In this document: piece by piece, positions 55,212 through 64,000 of the stretch
How the letters are laid out: every line of letters starts with the position of its first letter
Position numbering within the stretch: the first letter of the stretch is position 1
Source: Rhodospirillales bacterium
GTDB lineage: Bacteria; Pseudomonadota; Alphaproteobacteria; Rhodospirillales; Defluviicoccaceae
Reading direction: 5' to 3'
Assembly: GCA_016712595.1 (NCBI GenBank)
Contig: JADJQT010000001.1
Coordinates: 1,795,501 to 1,859,500 of the forward strand
DNA: 64,000 bases
Notes under the pieces: generated by a model
Databases searched by the model: none
What the model saw: the letters and a program-made list of their open reading frames with translations, nothing else
Told to the model about the DNA's origin: nothing
Translations under genes and position numbers: made by a program

Positions 55212-55724
55212 CTATTTATCGATGACAAATACGCGCAATCCAATGTTTTTCAAACTTTCTCTCAGCTCCGGATCGCTTATGCCGGCGACCAGACCATCTA
55301 CAGCTGCGACTGCGTCGCCAGAAAGTGGCCGAGGCAGGCGCAGCGACTGGCGGCGATCCGGTACTGGGCCGTGGATCAGGCGAAGCCTCGCAACTGCAGC
55401 ATAGCCAAAAAACGTATTGATTCGCTCGACGATAAGCGGCTCGTTATGCTGCATCTCCAGTGCCAGGGCTCCGGAGGCGATGCGCACGTTAAGCGTTCCT
55501 GCCCCGCGCGCGCCTAGCGGTGCTATGATCTTCATCGGAACGCTGCGATTGGCGAGGTGTTCGCCGACAATCTTCGGCCATTCGAGTGCAACGCGTGCAA
55601 TGGCGAAGCTGCGACGGCCGGCCAATGGGGCGACTACGGCTGAAAGCGTCTCTGCCAGCGCGCGCAATCCGTTGTACGCCGCATCCGTCCTTGTCCGCGT
55701 CTCACCCATGTTTGGCACCGCCAT
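55212..55724 (-). CDS. dciA: DciA family protein (DUF721)
   Basis: 170 residues. The DUF721 domain covers about 20-115: LAETLSAVVAPLAGRRSFAI, LEWPKIVGEHLANRSVPMKI, GTLNVRIASGALALEMQHNE and IVERINTFFGYAAVARLRLI. DciA helps load or activate the DnaB helicase in bacteria lacking DnaC. The C-terminal tail is a short helical extension. It is divergent from mutY (start-to-start distance 69 bases using ATG 55794) and precedes the DsbA-like gene. Confidence 0.85.
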   Translation of the reverse strand: MAVPNMGETRTRTDAAYNGLRALAETLSAVVAPLAGRRSFAIARVALEWPKIVGEHLANRSVPMKIIAPLGARGAGTLNVRIASGALALEMQHNEPLIVERINTFFGYAAVARLRLIHGPVPDRRQSLRLPRPLSGDAVAAVDGLVAGISDPELRESLKNIGLRVFVIDK

Positions 55725-55793
55725 TTCCCGCCACCCCGTCCGATCACCGTCATGCTAAACTTGCAGACTTGCGCCGGCAACGGGGATCCCCGC

Positions 55794-56858
55794 ATGGGCC
55801 AGTCGCCCGACCGTCTTGCGAATGCGCTTCTCGCCTGGTACGACCACGAGCGCCGTGATCTTCCCTGGCGAGCGCCACCCGGCGTGCCCGCCGATCCCTA
55901 CCGCGTGTGGATCAGTGAGATCATGCTGCAGCAGACCACAGCGGCCACGGTCGCACCCTTTTTCCATGCGTTCGTCGCGCGATGGCCGTGCATCCAAGCG
56001 CTCGCAGCGGCGGACCTCGATGAGGTGCTACACGCGTGGCAGGGGCTCGGCTATTACGCCCGCGCACGTAACCTACATGCGTGCGCTCGGCTCGTCGCCG
56101 CCCACTTCGGCGGCTGCTTACCAGCGAACGAGGACGAGTTACGCCAGCTGCCGGGCATCGGCACCTATACGGCAGCTGCGATCGCCGCGATCGCGTTCGA
56201 CCGCTTGGCGACGCCGGTCGATGGCAACGTGCTGCGCGTTGTCGCCCGCCTGCGTGCAGTCGAGGTTGCCCTGCCGCGCGCCCGGTCCAGCATCGTCGCC
56301 CTCGCCGTGGCGATGACGCCCGAGGCGCGCGCGGGTGATTTCGCCCAAGCGATGATGGATCTTGGCGCGACGGTGTGTACGCCGCGCAGACCGCGTTGCG
56401 GGGTATGTCCCTGGGCCGACTATTGCGCAGCGCATGCCCAGGGTGTTCCAGAAACGTTTCCGCGCCGCCCGCCAGCGCCCGACCGGCCGGTGCGACATGG
56501 CGTCATTTTCTGGGCCGAACGACTCGATGGCTCGGTGTTGATCCGTCAGCGGTCAACGAAAGGGCTGCTTGGCGGGATGATCGAATTTCCCTCGACGCCG
56601 TGGCGTTGCGAGCCCTGGCGGCAGGCCGAAGCAATCGCGCACGCCCCACTTGTCGCGGACTGGGCGCTCCTGGCCGGAAGCGTCCGCCATACGTTCACTC
56701 ATTTTCATCTCGAGCTTGCCGTTGTCTTTGGGCGGCCGCGAGATCCTTCTGCCACCTTTTCTTGGTGCCATCCGGACGACTTCTCCGCCCTGGCGCTCCC
56801 AACACTGATGAAGAAGGTGGTGGCGGCCGTGAGGGTTTGTGAACAAGCTTATGATTAA
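55794..56858 (+). CDS. mutY: A/G-specific adenine glycosylase MutY
   Basis: 354 residues from ATG 55794; an ATG at 55752 would add 14 unconserved residues. DPYRVWISEIMLQQTTAATV holds the catalytic Glu. The helix-hairpin-helix LRQLPGIGTYTAAAIAAIAF is followed by TPVDGNVLRVVAR (catalytic Asp). The iron-sulfur cluster motif is CTPRRPRCGVCPWADYC (C-x6-C-x2-C-x5-C). A C-terminal NUDIX-like domain (RQRSTKGLLGGMIEFPSTPW) recognises 8-oxoguanine. It removes A opposite 8-oxoG. Confidence 0.96.
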   Translation: MGQSPDRLANALLAWYDHERRDLPWRAPPGVPADPYRVWISEIMLQQTTAATVAPFFHAFVARWPCIQALAAADLDEVLHAWQGLGYYARARNLHACARLVAAHFGGCLPANEDELRQLPGIGTYTAAAIAAIAFDRLATPVDGNVLRVVARLRAVEVALPRARSSIVALAVAMTPEARAGDFAQAMMDLGATVCTPRRPRCGVCPWADYCAAHAQGVPETFPRRPPAPDRPVRHGVIFWAERLDGSVLIRQRSTKGLLGGMIEFPSTPWRCEPWRQAEAIAHAPLVADWALLAGSVRHTFTHFHLELAVVFGRPRDPSATFSWCHPDDFSALALPTLMKKVVAAVRVCEQAYD

Positions 56859-57342
56859 GGCGGCTTCTTTTGAGCAGCGAACGCGATGCGAATGTTTTAC
56901 ATCACGAGCTTGCGTGACCAGTTTTGGGACTCTCCGCGAATTAGGCTCCCGATTCAGAAGGCGCATCCAGATTTTGGTTGCGGCAAGGATGCTGTCGGGA
57001 GTGTGGCTGGAATTTGGGGCAGCGTAATCTCCAGCTTCTTCATCATCGATTCCGTCTACCACGCAAGCAAGCCCGTCGTTGGAGGGCCGGCGGAGATCAC
57101 GACATGACGACGGATAGCGTGACGCCTGCGGACGACGGGTACTGTTTCTCGGGGAAGCGTGGCCCGAATTGCCAGCGATGGATCACCCGCTCGTTCGGAA
57201 CGGTGGAGATTGCCGTGCCGCGGGCGCGGCTCGACACTGCGGGTGGTGTTGTTCAAGGGAGCGACCGACAAGAACGTGGTCTGGCCTGCTGCCGGTTTCG
57301 TGGACACCGAGATAAGGTGTTTGACGGAACTGGAGAGTTGGA
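56859..57342. other. Unassigned stretch after mutY with IS debris
   Basis: Bases about 57028-57063 resemble the 5' border of the IS3 orfA at 50815-50850 (TTCTTCATCATC then TCCGTCTACCACG). A frame near 57180 (FGTVEIAVPRARL) faintly recalls IS256-type transposases. No gene is supported. Confidence 0.4.
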
Positions 57343-57534
57343 ATGCAGAGAAGGAAGTTCAGCCGCGAGTTCAAGCTTGAGGCGGTGAGATTGATCAAGG
57401 ATCGGGGCGTTGCGGTTGCCCAGGCTGCCCGTGACCTCGATGTCCACGAGAACGTGCTGCGCAAATGGGTGGGCGATCTGTCGACGGATCCGCAGCATGC
57501 GTTTCCCGGCCATGGGCAGATGAAACCGGCTTGA
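57343..57534 (+). pseudogene. IS3-family OrfA, N-terminal part only
   Basis: 63 codons: MQRRKFSREFKLEAVRLIKD then RGVAVAQAARDLDVHENVLR, the helix-turn-helix of IS3 OrfA proteins. The leucine zipper that should follow is cut off at the terminus of the next IS3 element (57532). Confidence 0.8.
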
Positions 57535-57572
57535 ACCGCTCTGGGTTTGTCGGAGGCGAGTTTCTTTGAGTC

Positions 57573-58483
57573 CTACGCCGCCACGACGCGGGACTCCAGC
57601 TCGGCGTAATAGCTCGCCTCAGCCGGCGGGATATTGCCGACCGGCTCGAGGAGCCGCCGATTGTTGAACCAGTCGACCCATTCGAGCGGGGCATACTCGA
57701 CCGTTTCGAACGACCGCCACGGTCCGCGCCGGTGGATCACCTCTGCCTTGTAGAGGCCGTTGATCGTTTCGGCGAGGGCGTTGTCGCAGGAGTGCCCGAC
57801 GCTTCCGACCGAGGGAACCACGCCGGCGTCGGCGAGACGTTCGGTGTAGCGGATGGACAGGTATTGCCCGCCTCTGTCGCTGTGTTGAACGAGCTCGCCA
57901 CGGGGCGATGCCACGGGGCGATGCCACGGGGCGATGGACGGCGAGCATGCAGCGCCTGGTCGAGAGCGTCGAGCACGAAGGTCGCGTCAGCCGTTCGGCT
58001 CGCCCGCCAACCAACGATCCGCCGCGCGAAGGCGTCGATCACGAAAGCGACGTAGAAGCCGGTCCAGGTTGCGACGGAGGTGAAGTCGGACACCCACAGC
58101 CGGTTCGGGGCCGGCGCCCGAAACTGCCGATCGACGAGGTCGCGCGGGCACGGCGTCGCCTTGTCGCTGATCGTCGTCCGAACCGGTCGACCCCGGACAA
58201 CTCCTCGAAGGCCCATCTGCTTCATCAGTCGAGCCACCGTACAACGAGCGACGCGTTCACCTTCCCGGTTCATCTTTCGCCAGACCTTCCGAACGCCGTA
58301 GACGCGGAAGTTCTCGTCGTATATCCGGCGGATCGATCGACGCAGCACCCCGTCGCGACGCGCCCGGAGGGACGCCTTCGAGGGATCGAGCCGGCGAGCG
58401 GCGTGAGCATGGTACGTCGACGGGGCGATCGGCAACTCCCGGCAGATGGGCTCGTGTGTGGACGCCCTCGTGGTGTCAAGCAA
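57573..58483 (-). pseudogene. IS3 OrfB, main part, broken by a 13-base triplication
   Basis: Reads EPICRELPIAPSTYHAHAAR, YGVRKVWRKMNREGERVARC, APNRLWVSDFTSVATWTGFY (Asp), FVLDALDQALHARR. Then the unit ccacggggcgatg occurs three times in a row (57898-57936), each shifting frame. After it the normal frame resumes: ELVQHSDRGGQYLSIRYTER (second Asp) and ALAETINGLYKAEVIHRRGP (Glu). The start of orfB lies on the far side of the IS110 insertion at 59705. Confidence 0.85.
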
Positions 58484-58718
58484 TTCTCGGGTCGCGTTCG
58501 GAGCGTGTGGTCAGGTGCGGTCGTGTGTCCGGCCTCGTGATGCGGCCTTCGAACGCCGCGGGCCCGTATGGAGATATGCAGGTCGGATCCATTTCGACCC
58601 CGCGCGCTCGGGCGCCTGAGCCGTTTTGCTGGGTTTTCCGACCCGATCTCGTGACCGTTCGCCCTTACGCTTCCCTCGCCCTGCTCACACCTCCGACGTC
58701 ATCCCGGCCGCCGATCGC

Positions 58719-59705
58719 TCACGCGACGGTCGCCGGAACTCGGTAGCTCTCGTTCTTGCTCATCATGGCCCACGCCATCCTGGCCATGCGGTTGGCCAGC
58801 GCGACGGCGACCAGCATGCGCGGCTTCTTCGCCATCATGCGCGCCAACCACGATCCCTCCGGCGCCCCTTTGCGGGCTGCCCATCGCACGACGGCGACTG
58901 CGCCCGTGATCAGAAGCCGGCGGATATCCCTTTGCCCCATGCGCGTGATCCTGCCCAGGCGCTCTCGACCGCCGGTCGAATGCTGCCGCGGGGTGAGCCC
59001 CAACCAAGCCGCGAAGTCCCGTCCCTTGGCGAACACTTCCGGAGCGGGGGCAAAGGTGACGAGCGCCGTCGCTGTGATCACGCCGATGCCGGGCATGGTC
59101 ATCAACCGTGCCACCGCCTCGTCCTGCGCCGCGCGTTCGCGGATCTCCTTGTCGAGCGTATCTATACGCGTGGAGAGGTCGTCGATTTGAGCGAGTAGTA
59201 CGCGTGCCAGTTCGACCACGGCATCCGGCAGCACATCCTCCTCGCCCTCGATGAGCGCCGTGAGGAGGCCGACATGGGCGACGCCGGTCGGTGCCACGAC
59301 GCCGAACTCGGCCAAGTGACCGCGCAAGGCGTTGATCGCCTGGGTACGCTGCCGCACGAAGAGATCCCGCGTCCGGTAGACCATTGCCGACGCCTGCTGT
59401 GCCTCGGTCCTGACCGCGACGAACCGTATCGTCGCGCGCGCTGCCGCTTCGGCTATAGCCTCGGCATCGGTCGCATCGCTCTTCTGCCTCTTCACGAACG
59501 GCTTCACGTAGGCCGGCGGGATCAGCTTCACGGTGTGCCCGAACTCTCCGATCGCGCGTGCCCAGTAATGGGCGCTGGCGCAGGCCTCCATCGCGACTGT
59601 GCAGACCGGCCGCTCCGCGAAGAAGGACAAGACTTGCCCGGGGAGGGCGTCCACTCCATCGACCCCGTAGACGTCCCAGTGGTCGTCGATGAACAACACC
59701 ATCAC
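58719..59705 (-). pseudogene. IS110-family transposase fused in frame to the first codons of IS3 OrfB
   Basis: The first 14 or so codons (MVLFIDDHWDVYG) are the start of IS3 OrfB. From there the frame is IS110: FAERPVCTVAMEACASAHYW, PPAYVKPFVKRQKSDATDAE, MTMPGIGVITATALVTFAPA and FAAWLGLTPRQHSTGGRERL, to a normal C-terminus. About 40 N-terminal residues with the first catalytic Asp are missing. The chimera is open for 328 codons. Confidence 0.8.
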
Positions 59706-60028
59706 TTCTGTCGGCGGTCGAGCTCCACCAGGGCGAAATACGCACTCGCCTTGTGCAAGATCTCGTTTGGTTGCCGCAGCTCGCGGTTCTCACGTTCGAG
59801 CGCCTTCAGGCGAGCGTCCAAATCCGGCGCACCGCCGTCGATCCGACCGCTGTCTCGCTCCGCCTTCTTCACCCAAAGCCGCAGCGTCTCCGGCGTGTAG
59901 CCGATCTTGGCGGCGATCGAGGCAATGGCGGCCCATCGCGAAGCGTGCTCGCCCTCGTGTTCGAGGACCATCCGCACCGCCCGGACGCGCACTTCCGGGG
60001 AAAACTTGTTCGTCGTCTTGCTCGTCAT
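59702..60028 (-). CDS. IS3-family OrfA
   Basis: 108 residues: EVRVRAVRMVLEHEGEHASR, IASIAAKIGYTPETLRLWVK (helix-turn-helix) and a leucine-zipper-like LDARLKALERENRELRQPNE. It ends over the start of orfB as usual for -1 frameshifting in IS3. Intact, but its partner orfB is broken. Confidence 0.85.
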   Translation of the reverse strand: MTSKTTNKFSPEVRVRAVRMVLEHEGEHASRWAAIASIAAKIGYTPETLRLWVKKAERDSGRIDGGAPDLDARLKALERENRELRQPNEILHKASAYFALVELDRRQK

Positions 60029-60158
60029 GGCTCCATACTCTCAAAAGTTGAAGCCGCCGACAAACCCGGAGCGGTTCACTGGACTGCGCCCCTGTCACCG
60101 GACAGATTGAGCAACGTGAATTGACCGGGTATGCCGGGCCTTCGTCAGGAGAAGGCCG

Positions 60159-61302
60159 ATGGCCAAGCACCGTTGTCACAGCATCGAGTTCAAGCGGCAG
60201 GTCGCTCAGGAGTTCATCGCCGGCGAGACCCTTCATGGGCTCGCCAAGCGTCACGACATCTCGCGTAACCTGATCCGTGTCTGGGTAGCGAGGTACGAGG
60301 GCGGCGCCTTCGATGAGGATGCCAGAGCCGCTGACCTGATCCAGGAGTACGAGGCGAAGATCGCCGCCCTGGAGCGTCTGGCCGGCCGCCAAGTACTGGA
60401 GCTCGAGTTTCTAAAGAGGGCATCGAGAAACGCACCGCGGACGAGAAGCGCGAGTACGTCCGTGATCAGCGACCCGCTGGCCTCTCCGTCAGCGACGGAT
60501 GCCGTCTGATGGGCGTGCCACGCTCCACCTTCTACGATGCCCCGGCAAAGAAGACCGACGATGCCATGATCGCCGCCATCGTCGACGAGCTTGCTCCCGC
60601 CCTGGTGACACGGAATTCCATCGGTCACGCGTCCGCCGCGCAGCTCCTCCTCACCGCCGGCGACAACTCCGAGCGCCTGCAGTCCGAAGCAAGCTTCGCT
60701 GCACTCTGCGGCGTGAGCCCGGTCCCAGCCTCTTCCGGCAAGACAACGCGCCATCGCCTCAACCGTGGCGGCGACAGGGCAGCCAACAGCGCACTCCACA
60801 TCATCGCCATCGGACGGCTTCGCACCGACACCCCCGCACCAAAAGCTATATCGCAAAGCGTATCGCCGAGGCCATTCCAAGCTCGAGGCCATTCGGTGCC
60901 TCAAGCGCTACATCGCGCGAGAAATCTTCTCCCTCATCCGCCAAAGAAGGCAGGAGATCAATCAGGCGCAGATCGCCACTTGACAAACAGAAGGGCATCC
61001 GCGGCTCGCAGTACGCCAGCCAAGGATACTGGGAGATGCCGGCAAAGCACGGCCTCGAGGGCTCGATGGGACGGCGCGGCAATCCCTACGACAACGCCAA
61101 GGCGGAAAGCGTCATGAAGACGCTGAAGGTGGAAGCCATCTACCTGATGGCCTACGACAGCTTCGAAGACGTCATAGCCGACCTTCCCCGCTTCATCGAT
61201 CAGGTCTACAACACCCGCCGGCTGCATTCCGCGCTCGGATATCTCAGCCCATCACAGTTCGAGGATCACCACGCCCGGCAGACGGTCAAATCCGCAGCCT
61301 GA
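60159..61302 (+). pseudogene. IS3 OrfA/OrfB, orfB interrupted
   Basis: OrfA from ATG 60159: HSIEFKRQVAQEFIAGETLH, then HDISRNLIRVWVARYEGGAF. OrfB continues in another frame: RTADEKREYVRDQRPAGLSV and MGVPRSTFYDAPAKKTDDAM up to about 60592. From 60984 the C-terminal part resumes: RGSQYASQGYWEMPAKHGLE, RGNPYDNAKAESVMKTLKVE (Glu) and NTRRLHSALGYLSPSQFEDH to TGA 61300-61302. The central domain with the first Asp is missing. Confidence 0.82.
60593..60983 (+). pseudogene. IS110-family transposase C-terminal fragment inside IS3
   Basis: SAAQLLLTAGDNSERLQSEA, FAALCGVSPVPASSGKTTRH and RLNRGGDRAANSALHIIAIG are the transposase_20 block of a third IS110 type. After a frame change near 60830 come GHSKLEAIRCLKRYIAREIF and a TGA at 60981-60983. 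Confidence 0.8.
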
Positions 61303-61453
61303 TCCTGTCCATCCCAAGGGGCGCAGTCCAGATCCCGGGCAATCTTCAACACGTTGCGTAATCGCGGGTGGCTGCCCTCCGTGGGACACGAGGTCCGATA
61401 GTCTCGGCCTCATCTAAGCAGCCAGCGGGAGAGCAGCCAGCGGGAGAGCAGCC

Positions 61454-62484
61454 ATGAAGCAGTATGTCGGATTGGACGTGTCGCGAAAGAGACGGCGGTA
61501 TGTGTCGTCGACCAGGACGGGAAGGTTCTGTTCGAGGGCAAGGTCCCGTCTGATCCTGGCGCACTTGCGCGGGTGATCGCCAAGCGAGCGCCTGTAGCAG
61601 AGTTGATTGGCTTCGAAACGGGCGCAATGGCGAGTTGGCTGTGGCACGAACTCAAGCGTGTCGGCCTGCCGGTCGTCTGCGTTGACGCCCGCCACGCGCA
61701 TGCGGTGCTGTCCGTTCGGATGAACAAGAGCGACCCCAACGATGCACGCGGTTTTGCCGAGTTGATCCGGGTCGGCTGGTATCGCGCGGTTCGCGTCAAG
61801 AGCGACGAAAGCCAGGCGGTCCGGTCCCTACTGGTTGCCCGGTCTCGCCTGGTCAGCATCCGCCGCGACCTGGAGAACCAAGTCCGCAGCTTGCTCAAGG
61901 AGGTGGGTCTACTGTTCAGGAGGGCGATCGGGAGGCAGTTCCGCACGCGGGTGCTCGACCTTATTGACGAGAAGCACGTCTTGCGGTCGATCGGCGAAGG
62001 CCTGCTGGCGGTCCATGAAAAGGTCGTGGAGCAGCAGACCGTGCTCGACAGGCGCGTCCGCAAGGAAGCAAAGGCCGACAGGACGACCCGCCGGCTGATG
62101 AGTGTGCCAGGCGTAGGCGTGGTGACCGCCCTGGCGTTCCGCCACACCATAGACGATCCCACGCGGTTTCGATCGGCCCAGACGGTCGGGGCCTATCTCG
62201 GCCTGACGCCGCGGCGAAAGCAATCGGGTGAGACGGACGTCAACGGCCGCATTTCGAAGTGGGGAGACCGGCTACTGCGAACCTGCCTGTTCGAGGCAGC
62301 GAGCGTGCTGCTGCACCGAACCCAGCGCTGGTCGGCCCTGAAAGCGTGGGGCACGCGGCTGATGAAGCGTATCGGCGCCAAGAAGGCCAAGGTCGCCGTG
62401 GCGCGCAAGATCGCCGTCATTCTGCACTGCATCTGGACCGACGGTACCGAATTCGAGTGGGGGACCGAGAAGCAGGCGGCCTGA
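61454..62484 (+). pseudogene. IS110-family transposase, frameshifted near the start
   Basis: ATG 61454 gives MKQYVGLDVS and then loses frame. Restoring one base near 61490 gives KETAVCVVDQDGKVLFEGKV. From 61573 the frame is clean: ELIGFETGAMASWLWHELKR, RMNKSDPNDARGFAELIRVG, LMSVPGVGVVTALAFRHTID, VGAYLGLTPRRKQSGETDVN. A 15-base tandem repeat (agcagccagcgggag) precedes the start at about 61418-61453. Confidence 0.85.
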
Positions 62485-62924
62485 CACACGGATCCGGCCT
62501 GCGGCGTTCGCAGCGCCGGTTGTTGCCCCTGCCGGGACGGTGGTGTCGGTGACCTCGGTCAATCGGCTGAAGGCGAGTTTCTCGCACTCCGTTGCGCACG
62601 TTGAGGCACCCACCCCGAACACAATCATGAGGCTCAGACCTCGGAAAGGACCCTGACCCCGGCATGGAGACGACATCGGAGTTAACAACCATCCGCGATC
62701 GAACCGCTGAAAACAGCATCAAAACCGGATAATTGGCTCTGCCACTTCAGGGAGAAAGTTCAGCAATGAGAAGTTGACAGCCACCCGCGATTAAAGGGCC
62801 GATTGACAGATTCGAGCTTCATTTGCTTGTGTCTGTAATGGCGCGCACAGCGCCGAAAGTCTGTGACGCCGTATGGTGTGCTTTTCCCGTGTGCGCCCAG
62901 CTGTCCGATGAGGATGTTGCAACA
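62485..62924. other. Unassigned stretch between IS110 and the small lipoprotein gene
   Basis: I see no conserved reading frame. The first part is probably the IS110 3' end; 62700-62920 should hold the promoter of the lipoprotein gene. Confidence 0.4.
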
Positions 62925-63089
62925 ATGTTCAGAATGCTCGCTGCCGCGCTCATTGTGGCGCTGCTCGCGTCGTGCACCGCCCGCGTGGATGGACCATCCG
63001 TCAGGGTCAAGCCCGCCACCGTCGAGATCGACTCCGGCAATGATGGCGGCTTCTGCCCACCGGGGCAGGCGAAGAAAGGGCGCTGCTGA
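62925..63089 (+). CDS. Small secreted lipoprotein
   Basis: 54 residues from ATG 62925: MFRMLAAALIVALLASCTAR is a lipoprotein signal with lipobox LASC. The mature part (VDGPSVRVKPATVEIDSGND then GGFCPPGQAKKGRC) ends in a CPPGQAKKGxC motif I recall from short alphaproteobacterial secreted proteins. Function unknown. An upstream in-frame start at 62823 would destroy the signal peptide and is not preferred. Confidence 0.65.
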   Translation: MFRMLAAALIVALLASCTARVDGPSVRVKPATVEIDSGNDGGFCPPGQAKKGRC

Positions 63090-63161
63090 AGTGGACCCCT
63101 TTGGTGGGACCACTGGAGCATCGTTTCTGATTGGAAGGCTGGCCGGCTCTGTCCTTGTCGA

Positions 63162-63366
63162 TCACGCCACGCAAGGCGTCTGTTGCTGTTGTCGCGGTGG
63201 GCATGTGGGCGACGCGGCAGCGTCGTCCAAACGAAATGTCATGTCCACGGCGTTGCCGGCCACGGTGCCGTGGATGCCGTCGCGCCACACCGCCATCGGG
63301 GTTCGGCCGGCCAGCGCTTGATGGGGACGTCGGCCATTGTAAAAGCCGATCCACGAGGTAATACCA
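63162..63366 (-). pseudogene. IS3 OrfB, C-terminal fragment
   Basis: GITSWIGFYNGRRPHQALAG and RTPMAVWRDGIHGT are the C-terminal end of an IS3 OrfB and continue the sequence that stops at 49905. Ends at TGA 63162-63164. Confidence 0.78.
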
Positions 63367-63395
63367 AGTCCCTGTATTCTCGAGACTCTCGAGAG

Positions 63396-64000
63396 GGATT
63401 GAACGAACCCGGTGTCGTGGGAGTGGGGTGATCGGTTAGCGGGGGCGGCTCCCGTCTGGGAGGATTACGGCGTGTTGAAGCCCGATCCTCAGACAGGAGC
63501 ACCGCGATGGCCGAGATGAGCCCTCTGCGCCGCCGCATGGTCGAGGACATGACCGTCCGCAATCTGTCATTGGCGACGCAACGATCCTATCTTCACGCGG
63601 TCAGCAAGTTCAGCGGCCACTTTGGTCGCTCGCCGGACCAGCTTGGCCTGGAGGACGTGCGGGCGTTCCAGGTCCATCTGGTGTCGACCGGCATTTCGTG
63701 GCCGGCGCTGAACCAGACGGTGTGTGCGCTGCGGTTCTTCTACGGCGTCACGCTGGGGCACGGTGAGATCCCGGAGCGCATCCCTTATGCACGCGAGCCG
63801 CGCACGCTGCCGGTGGTGCTGAATGCCGATGAAGTGGTGCGCTTTCTCGAGGCGGTGCCGAGCCTGAAGACCCGCGTGGCGTTGACGACGGCCTATGCGG
63901 CGGGGCTGCGGGCGTCCGAGGCGGTCGGTCTGAAGCTTGCTGATATCGACAGCGCGCGGATGGTGATCCGGGTCGAGCATGGCAAGGGCGGCAAGGACCG
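63396..64000 (+). mobile_element. IS91-like element, second full left end (runs past window edge)
   Basis: From GGATTGAACGAACCC at 63396 the sequence is the same as 33827 onward to the window end, including the recombinase gene. Confidence 0.85.
63507..64000 (+). CDS. Tyrosine recombinase of the IS91-like element, partial
   Basis: Identical as far as visible to the gene at 33938-34798. The first 164 codons are in the window, up to EHGKGGKD, with the catalytic Arg (LRASEAVGL) included and the HxxR and Tyr beyond the edge. Confidence 0.9.
   Translation, partial: MAEMSPLRRRMVEDMTVRNLSLATQRSYLHAVSKFSGHFGRSPDQLGLEDVRAFQVHLVSTGISWPALNQTVCALRFFYGVTLGHGEIPERIPYAREPRTLPVVLNADEVVRFLEAVPSLKTRVALTTAYAAGLRASEAVGLKLADIDSARMVIRVEHGKGGKD

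Larger units (their letters stand above)
57532..60078 (-). mobile_element. IS3-family element interrupted by IS110
   Basis: 22-base terminal inverted repeats (57532-57553 and 60057-60078) differ at one position and begin TGAACCGCTC. On the minus strand it has orfA, then orfB split by an IS110-type insertion (about 58460-59660). Confidence 0.85.
60079..61331 (+). mobile_element. IS3-family element with an IS110 fragment inside orfB
   Basis: Terminal repeats CTGGACTGCGCCCCT at 60079-60093 and inverted at 61317-61331. It directly abuts the preceding IS3 element (60078/60079). Confidence 0.85.

Noticed and set aside
1..64000. tRNA and rRNA genes
   Set aside because: I looked for T-loop words and rRNA-like segments and saw none convincing. 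A covariance-model scan would settle this.

Overview
The window looks like a GC-rich alphaproteobacterial chromosome, plausibly Rhodospirillales. The reasons are the smc / DsbA-like / DciA (DUF721) / mutY block, an lpiA(mprF)-acvB pair and an aryl-polyene type pigment cluster. The genus cannot be fixed from the sequence alone. The core genes are cut up by a very dense load of insertion sequences (IS630, IS110, IS3, IS5, IS66, IS91-like, ISAs1, ISXO2-like), most of them decayed.

Layout. 1-8044: part of an aryl-polyene/xanthomonadin-like cluster: LpxL-like acyltransferase (cut by the window edge), a frameshifted acyl carrier protein, halogenase-like flavoprotein, chorismatase (hydroxybenzoate synthase), two methyltransferases, hotdog dehydratase, AMP ligase and a ChbG/HpnK deacetylase. 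8206-9332: IS630 copy, sitting in the stop codon of a 142-aa gene. 9866-21620: a wrecked prophage or mobile island (large serine recombinase, P4-type primase-helicase with an iteron-like region, ParB-like fragment, DNA methylase, PLP-fold lyase-like protein, terminase, gpW-like and portal fragments), interrupted by ISAs1, IS630 and IS110 elements.

21662-32671: a CRISPR-Cas locus of type III-B. It has cas6, cas2 and a reverse transcriptase-Cas1 fusion on the minus strand, then a leader and an array of 9 spacers read on the plus strand, a transmembrane CARF protein, and cmr6-cmr5-cmr4-cmr3-cmr2(cas10) on the minus strand. cmr1 survives only as a C-terminal stub cut by an IS630 copy. The RT-Cas1 suggests spacers can be taken from RNA. 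The GGDD-bearing, HD-less Cas10 plus the membrane CARF protein suggest cyclic-oligoadenylate signalling to a membrane effector rather than to a Csm6/Csx1 RNase, which is not present here.

32670-36614: IS630, and an IS5 element split by an IS91-like element that carries a tyrosine recombinase. 36844-44039: glgC, the lysyl-phosphatidylglycerol synthase/flippase and AcvB pair, and a polytopic membrane protein. 44060-50870: nested IS remnants plus an intact IS66. 50931-56858: smc, DsbA-like, dciA (minus strand) and mutY (plus strand), an ordinary chromosomal block. 57343-64000: nested IS3/IS110 mosaics, a small lipoprotein and the start of a second IS91-like copy.

Many genes carry single-base frameshifts. 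Most are in IS genes and are probably real decay, but the frameshift in the acyl carrier protein deserves a check against raw reads.
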